Source of the DNA: Paramacrobiotus metropolitanus
Lineage: Eukaryota; Tardigrada; Eutardigrada; Parachela; Macrobiotidae
Reading direction: 5' to 3'
NCBI RefSeq assembly: GCF_019649055.1
Contig: NW_026570281.1
Location: 496,001-560,000 of the forward strand
Length of the DNA: 64,000 nt
The position numbers and the translations under genes are program-made. Under the pieces are notes generated by a model. That model was not told the origin of the DNA, searched no databases, and saw only the letters and a list, made by a program, of their open reading frames with translations. Below, in pieces: positions 59,676-64,000 of the stretch (position 1 is the stretch's first letter; every line of letters begins with the position of its first letter).

Positions 59676-60509
59676 GCCGGGAAGTGGCTGCACTTTTCGC
59701 GTTTCTCCGAAAAATTCGCCCTGGCGGTGTACCTCGGCTGCAAATCTTGCATCCTCCTCACCGCCTTTTTCCTATGGCTACCGACGGTGTACTCTTGGAC
59801 CAACATCTTGGCCTGGATAATTCTGATGGGCGGATTATGGTACAACTTCCTGCGCACATGGCTAGGCGATCCCGGCTTCATTAATCCACCCAAGGAAGAC
59901 AAATTGCGCGCCGTGGTGGAGTTGGCGGAGAAGAATGAGTTCAGCGTGGCCAAACTCTGCACGACGTGTCTTGTCGTGCGACCGCTGCGCTCGAAACACT
60001 GCTCGGTGTGCGGAAAATGCGTGGCGGTGATGGACCACCACTGTCCCTTCACCGGCAACTGTGTGGGCCGCGCCAATCATCGTTTCTTCGTGGGCTACCT
60101 GGTGTGGCTTAGTATGTCGGGCATCGGCGCTGTTCACACCGGATTGACGTATCTGGGCGCGGTGTGTGGGCTTGAATCGGCACGGTTCCTCTTGACCATC
60201 GGCCCGGCGCTGGAGTGCGGGGCGTGGAGCGCCTTCGTCATCGCCTTTGCGCTGCTGTTCACGGTGTGGATTGGATTCCTTGCGCTGATGCAGTTGTACC
60301 AGATCTCCGTGGTGGCCATGACGACCAATGAGCGCATCAATCAGCACCGCTACGGACACTTCCGTGGGGAGGATGGGACGCGACTGAGCCCTTTTCATAA
60401 GGGCTTCGTGGGAAATTGTCTCGAATTCTGGGAGATGGAATGCTTTGGTTTGCGGCGCAGATGGCTGGATGGGAAACCTTATCAAAAGCTGAATGATGAA
60501 AATGTCTAA
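59547..60509 (+). CDS. Ankyrin-less DHHC palmitoyltransferase frame (unit 2 of the tandem)
   Basis: A 320-residue open frame. The first about 43 residues come from the 5' end of the downstream gene read in an alternative frame (MLSRVSWLCRPVLSNPSSSQ). From AGKWLHFSRF onward it is the C-terminal half of ZDHHC17, intact: two membrane helices, the cysteine-rich domain (KLCTTCLVVRPLRSKHCSVC), the catalytic MDHHCPFTGNC, GRANHRFFVGYL, two more helices, the family TTxE motif as MTTNERIN, and the end KLNDENV. The ankyrin domain is missing. The ATG that the downstream gene appears to use (59515, MVDFDPFEVSS) enters the DHHC part out of frame, so translation would need the internal ATG at 59547. It shows what the unbroken end of ZDHHC17 should be. 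Whether it is expressed, or exists in the animal at all, is unknown. Confidence 0.65.
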   Translation: MLSRVSWLCRPVLSNPSSSQSPLCCFHGSPGRFWRFRVYENPVAGKWLHFSRFSEKFALAVYLGCKSCILLTAFFLWLPTVYSWTNILAWIILMGGLWYNFLRTWLGDPGFINPPKEDKLRAVVELAEKNEFSVAKLCTTCLVVRPLRSKHCSVCGKCVAVMDHHCPFTGNCVGRANHRFFVGYLVWLSMSGIGAVHTGLTYLGAVCGLESARFLLTIGPALECGAWSAFVIAFALLFTVWIGFLALMQLYQISVVAMTTNERINQHRYGHFRGEDGTRLSPFHKGFVGNCLEFWEMECFGLRRRWLDGKPYQKLNDENV

Positions 60510-61720
60510 ATCACTCTTTTTCCCTACGTTTAACGACCATTTAATACAGATTTTCGCTCTTCATAATACAGGTTTACAGATTTGACAACTCGACAATTTT
60601 GATGTACAATGTACGTCTTTTTTGGATTTTGGAATTCTGAATTAATAAAGTATTACAAGACTCGCTGGATCGATGGGAAATTTGCTAAATCCAAAAAAAA
60701 TCGATGTACGCAGAAAAATTTTTAGTATCAAAATAGATACAGTATAGTGCGTACTTGCAAAAAATAAAAGAATTTAACTACTGACCAGAGAGTACTTAAT
60801 ACTGTTAATAGGGATGATAAAACGGCTCTGTTGGAGTTGGATATTAACCGATAAGATGCAATAATGAGCTGATAGTAAGAAATACTTACGGTAACTGGTT
60901 TCGGTCCTTTCGAATAACAAAGAAAATTATTAGGATACTTAGAAGTTGGATTATGAATAAAATTATAAATTTTAAATAAAGGATAATGTTAATGACACGT
61001 GTTGTCTCGGGGCCCGGGCTATGAGTGGCACTAATCGAGCCCGGAACAAAATGACGTCGAAATCGAATATCGGTACGTTTCGGACAGGCACACCGGCGGA
61101 CATTCGGATTGGCCACTTCGGTGAATGCGTATCCGCCCTCCCATCGGCTGGCTTTCAACTTCTGATTCATACTGTACACCGCGAAATTTTATGGAATTCC
61201 AAATCCGACAGCCTCATCCGATTTGGAAATCTGGAATTGGAAAACATCGATTGTCGATTTTGAAAACATCGATTACGATTTTGCCAACCCGGATGCTGGA
61301 CTTAGAATTTTTCTCAAATTTTGATTTTCCAATTCCACATTCTATTACACTTAGTGTAATGGATTTTTCCATATAAATGACTGGAATTGGCCCTAATCTG
61401 GTGTTTACGCCATAGTGAAGTCTGGATGTTGCCGTTGGCGTTGCAATTTACAGTACAACTACGATAAAAGGTTGTTTTTTTCTTATTTTTTTAGTCTGTT
61501 TGAGTGGATTTATTCAGATTTTCGGATATTTGTATTTCAGAGAAATCTGAGTTCTGATTATGGTAGATTTCGATCCCTTTGAAGTGTCGTCTTGCTATCT
61601 CGTGTCTCCTGGCTATGTCGTCCCGTTTTGTCGAATCCATCGAGTTCTCAATCTCCACTATGTTGTTTCCATGGATCTCCAGGACGTTTCTGGAGATTCA
61701 GGGTCTATGAAAACCCCGTC
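59676..61720 (+). repeat. Tandem unit 2 (2,045 bp)
   Basis: Joined to unit 1 at CCCCGTC|GCCGGGAAG. It has an intact DHHC frame. Its non-coding half is nearly identical to unit 3 (both read GACAATTTTGATGTACAATG and lack a block present in unit 1 near 58,500). Confidence 0.9.
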
Positions 61721-62547
61721 GCCGGAAGTGGCTGCACTTTTCGCGTTTCTCCGAAAATTCGCCCTGGCGGTGTACCTCGGCTGCAAATCTTGCATCCTCC
61801 TCACCGCCTTTTTCCTATGGCTACCGACGGTGTACTCTTGGACCAACATCTTGGCCTGGATAATTTGATGGGCGGATTATGGTACAACTTCCTGCGCACA
61901 TGGCTAGGCGATCCCGGCTTCATTAATCCACCCAAGGAAGACAAATTGCGCGCCGTGGTGGAGTTGGCGGAGAAGAATGAGTTCAGCGTGGCCAAACTCT
62001 GCACGACGTGTCTTGTCGTGCGACCGCTGCGCTCGAAACACTGCTCGGTGTGCGGAAAATGCGTGGCGGTGATGGACCACCACTGTCCCTTCACCGGCAA
62101 CTGTGTGGGCCGCGCCAATCATCGTTTCTTCGTGGGCTACCTGGTGTGGCTTAGTATGTCGGGCATCGGCGCTGTTCACACCGGATTGACGTATCTGGGC
62201 GCGGTGTGGGCTTGAATCGGCACGGTTCCTCTTGACCATCGGCCCGGCGCTGGAGTGCGGGGCGTGGAGCGCCTTCGTCATCGCCTTTGCGCTGCTGTTC
62301 ACGGTGTGGATTGATTCCTTGCGCTGATGCAGTTGTACCAGATCTCCGTGGTGGCCATGACGACCAATGAGCGCATCAATCAGCACCGCTACGGACACTT
62401 CCGTGGGGAGGATGGGACGCGACTGAGCCCTTTTCATAAGGGCTTCGTGGAAATTGTCTCGAATTCTGGGAGATGGAATGCTTTGGTTTGCGGCGCAGAT
62501 GGCTGGATGGGAAACCTTATCAAAAGCTGAATGATGAAAATGTCTAA
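61592..62547 (+). pseudogene. Third, frameshifted copy of the DHHC half (unit 3)
   Basis: It aligns along its whole length with the unit 2 frame but differs by missing bases: one in GCCGGGAAG (61725), one in CCGAAAAATTC (about 61756), one in ATAATTCTG (about 61867), a GT at about 62207, one G at about 62314 and one G at about 62449. The cysteine-rich domain and DHHC motif can still be read between two of the breaks. Two of the losses (62207 and 62449) also occur at the same positions of unit 1. Confidence 0.8.
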
Positions 62548-63757
62548 ATCACTTTTTCCCTACGTTTAACGACCATTTAATACAGATTTTCGCTCTTCAT
62601 AATACAGGTTTACAGATTTGACAACTCGACAATTTTGATGTACAATGTACGTCTTTTTTGGATTTTGGAATTCTGAATTAATAAAGTATTACAAGACTCG
62701 CTGGATCGATGGGAAATTTGCTAAATCCAAAAAAAATCGATGTACGCAGAAAAATTTTTAGTATCAAAATAGATACAGTATAGTGCGTACTTGCAAAAAA
62801 TAAAAGAATTTAACTACTGACCAGAGAGTACTTAATACTGTTAATAGGGATGATAAAACGGCTCTGTTGGAGTTGGATATTAACCGATAAGATGCAATAA
62901 TGAGCTGATAGTAAGAAATACTTACGGTAACTGGTTTCGGTCCTTTCGAATAACAAAGAAAATTATTAGGATACTTAGAAGTTGGATTATGAATAAAATT
63001 ATAAATTTTTAAATAAAGGATAATGTTAATGACACGTGTTGTCTCGGGGCCCGGGCTATGAGTGGCACTAATCGAGCCCGGAACAAAATGACGTCGAAAT
63101 CGAATATCGGTACGTTTCGGACAGGCACACCGGCGGACATTCGGATTGGCCACTTCGGTGAATGCGTATCCGCCCTCCCATCGGCTGGCTTTCAACTTCT
63201 GATTCATACTGTACACCGCGAAATTTTATGGAATTCCAAATCCGACAGCCTCATCCGATTTGGAAATCTGGAATTGGAAAACATCGATTGTCGATTTTGA
63301 AAACATCGATTACGATTTTGCCAACCCGGATGCTGGACTTAGAATTTTTCTCAAATTTTGATTTTCCAATTCCACATTCTATTACACTTAGTGTAATGGA
63401 TTTTTCCATATAAATGACTGGAATTGGCCCTAATCTGGTGTTTACGCCATAGTGAAGTCTGGATGTTGCCGTTGGCGTTGCAATTTACAGTACAACTACG
63501 ATAAAAGGTTGTTTTTTTCTTATTTTTTTAGTCTGTTTGAGTGGATTTATTCAGATTTTCGGATATTTGTATTTCAGAGAAATCTGAGTTCTGATTATGG
63601 TAGATTTCGATCCCTTTGAAGTGTCGTCTTGCTATCTCGTGTCTCCTGGCTATGTCGTCCCGTTTTGTCGAATCCATCGAGTTCTCAATCTCCACTATGT
63701 TGTTTCCATGGATCTCCAGGACGTTTCTGGAGATTCAGGGTCTATGAAAACCCCGTC
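61721..63757 (+). repeat. Tandem unit 3 (2,037 bp)
   Basis: The last of the head-to-tail copies. It ends at CCCCGTC, after which the sequence continues as GCCATCAGTC into unique DNA (the body of the downstream gene) instead of GCCGGGAAG. Confidence 0.9.
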
Positions 63758-64000
63758 GCCATCAGTCATTCTTCTGTTTATTCCACCCGATAAAGACGAG
63801 CCCATGGAGGAGATCCCCATTATACAGCTGTTCGGCGTCGAGGACTGCGAGTTCTACTGGTAGAAAACGGCGATTACCTGGCCGTCAAAGTGGAGCGTTA
63901 TAACCATATCAAGAGAAAGGCGAAACAAAGTTTGACTACGGTGGAATATTTTATCAACCTGGAGGTTTTCGCCCAAATTAAACGAACGGAAGTCCCCGTA
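63597..64000 (+). CDS. 5' part of the next gene, unrecognised, running off the right edge, one frameshift
   Basis: From ATG 63597 the frame reads MVDFDPFEVSSCYLVSPGYV, crosses the end of the tandem array and continues in unique sequence (SVILLFIPPDKDEPMEEIPI to VEDCEFYW), stopping at 63863. The neighbouring frame then carries strongly coding sequence to the window end (VENGDYLAVKVERYNHIKRK, then VEYFINLEVFAQIKRTEVPV). A single missing C in TACTGGTAG (about 63857) would join them as CEFYLVENGDYL. The product is soluble and mixed acidic/basic; I do not recognise it. The first about 55 residues occur three times because of the tandem units. Confidence 0.55.

Noticed and set aside
1-64000. tRNA, rRNA or CRISPR arrays
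   Set aside because: No B-box-like GGTTCGANTCC in a tRNA context, no rRNA core sequence and no regularly spaced short repeats were seen by eye; a covariance-model scan would be decisive.

Overview
This is a eukaryotic, almost certainly animal, nuclear window. Genes are split by many short GT-AG introns (mostly 50-250 nt), coding exons are GC-richer than the AT-rich non-coding DNA, and the recognisable set (TACC, the ankyrin-DHHC enzyme ZDHHC17/HIP14, MATH-BTB, listerin, LAS1L, POP7, eIF3k, SF3A2, LACTB2) is metazoan. Compact genes in a small-genome style suggest a small invertebrate; a tardigrade-like ecdysozoan is my guess, and the sequence alone does not prove it. I saw no tRNA, rRNA or CRISPR array.

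Layout. Positions 1-30,000 are gene-poor: an exon running off the left edge (11-305, -), a two-exon low-complexity/coiled-coil protein (3685-5670, -), long stretches without convincing coding sequence, and a seven-exon AT-hook/C2H2 nuclear protein (13988-20785, -). Most of the palindromic mobile elements lie here. One is a nested-palindrome foldback (858-1209). Two are members of a long-inverted-repeat family (17206-17923 and 29234-29824). One is a PIF/Harbinger-like MITE flanked by TAA (22752-22982).

Positions 30,200-58,400 are gene-dense: TACC (+), an intronless MATH-BTB gene (+), LTN1 (+), LACTB2 (-), a small unrecognised gene (-), SF3A2 (+), LAS1L (-), POP7 (+), EIF3K (-) and ZDHHC17 (+). 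Several act in RNA and ribosome biology (rRNA ITS2 cleavage, RNase P/MRP, initiation, ribosome quality control, splicing), but the neighbours are on mixed strands and there is no sign of an operon. I joined exons by matching intron phases; in LAS1L, EIF3K, SF3A2, POP7, LTN1 and the AT-hook/C2H2 gene the phases close throughout.

Positions 57,614-63,757 are the most unusual part: three head-to-tail copies of a unit of about 2.04-2.06 kb. Each holds the membrane/DHHC half of ZDHHC17, its 3' flank and the 5' end of the next gene. The junctions share the 4-base microhomology CGCC. Only the middle copy keeps the DHHC frame open, and the only copy joined to the ankyrin half is frameshifted just after the DHHC motif. 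The single-base and GT-dinucleotide losses, together with similar one-base breaks in LACTB2, the 45.5-kb gene and the last gene, raise the question of uncorrected assembly indels versus a real, decaying duplication.
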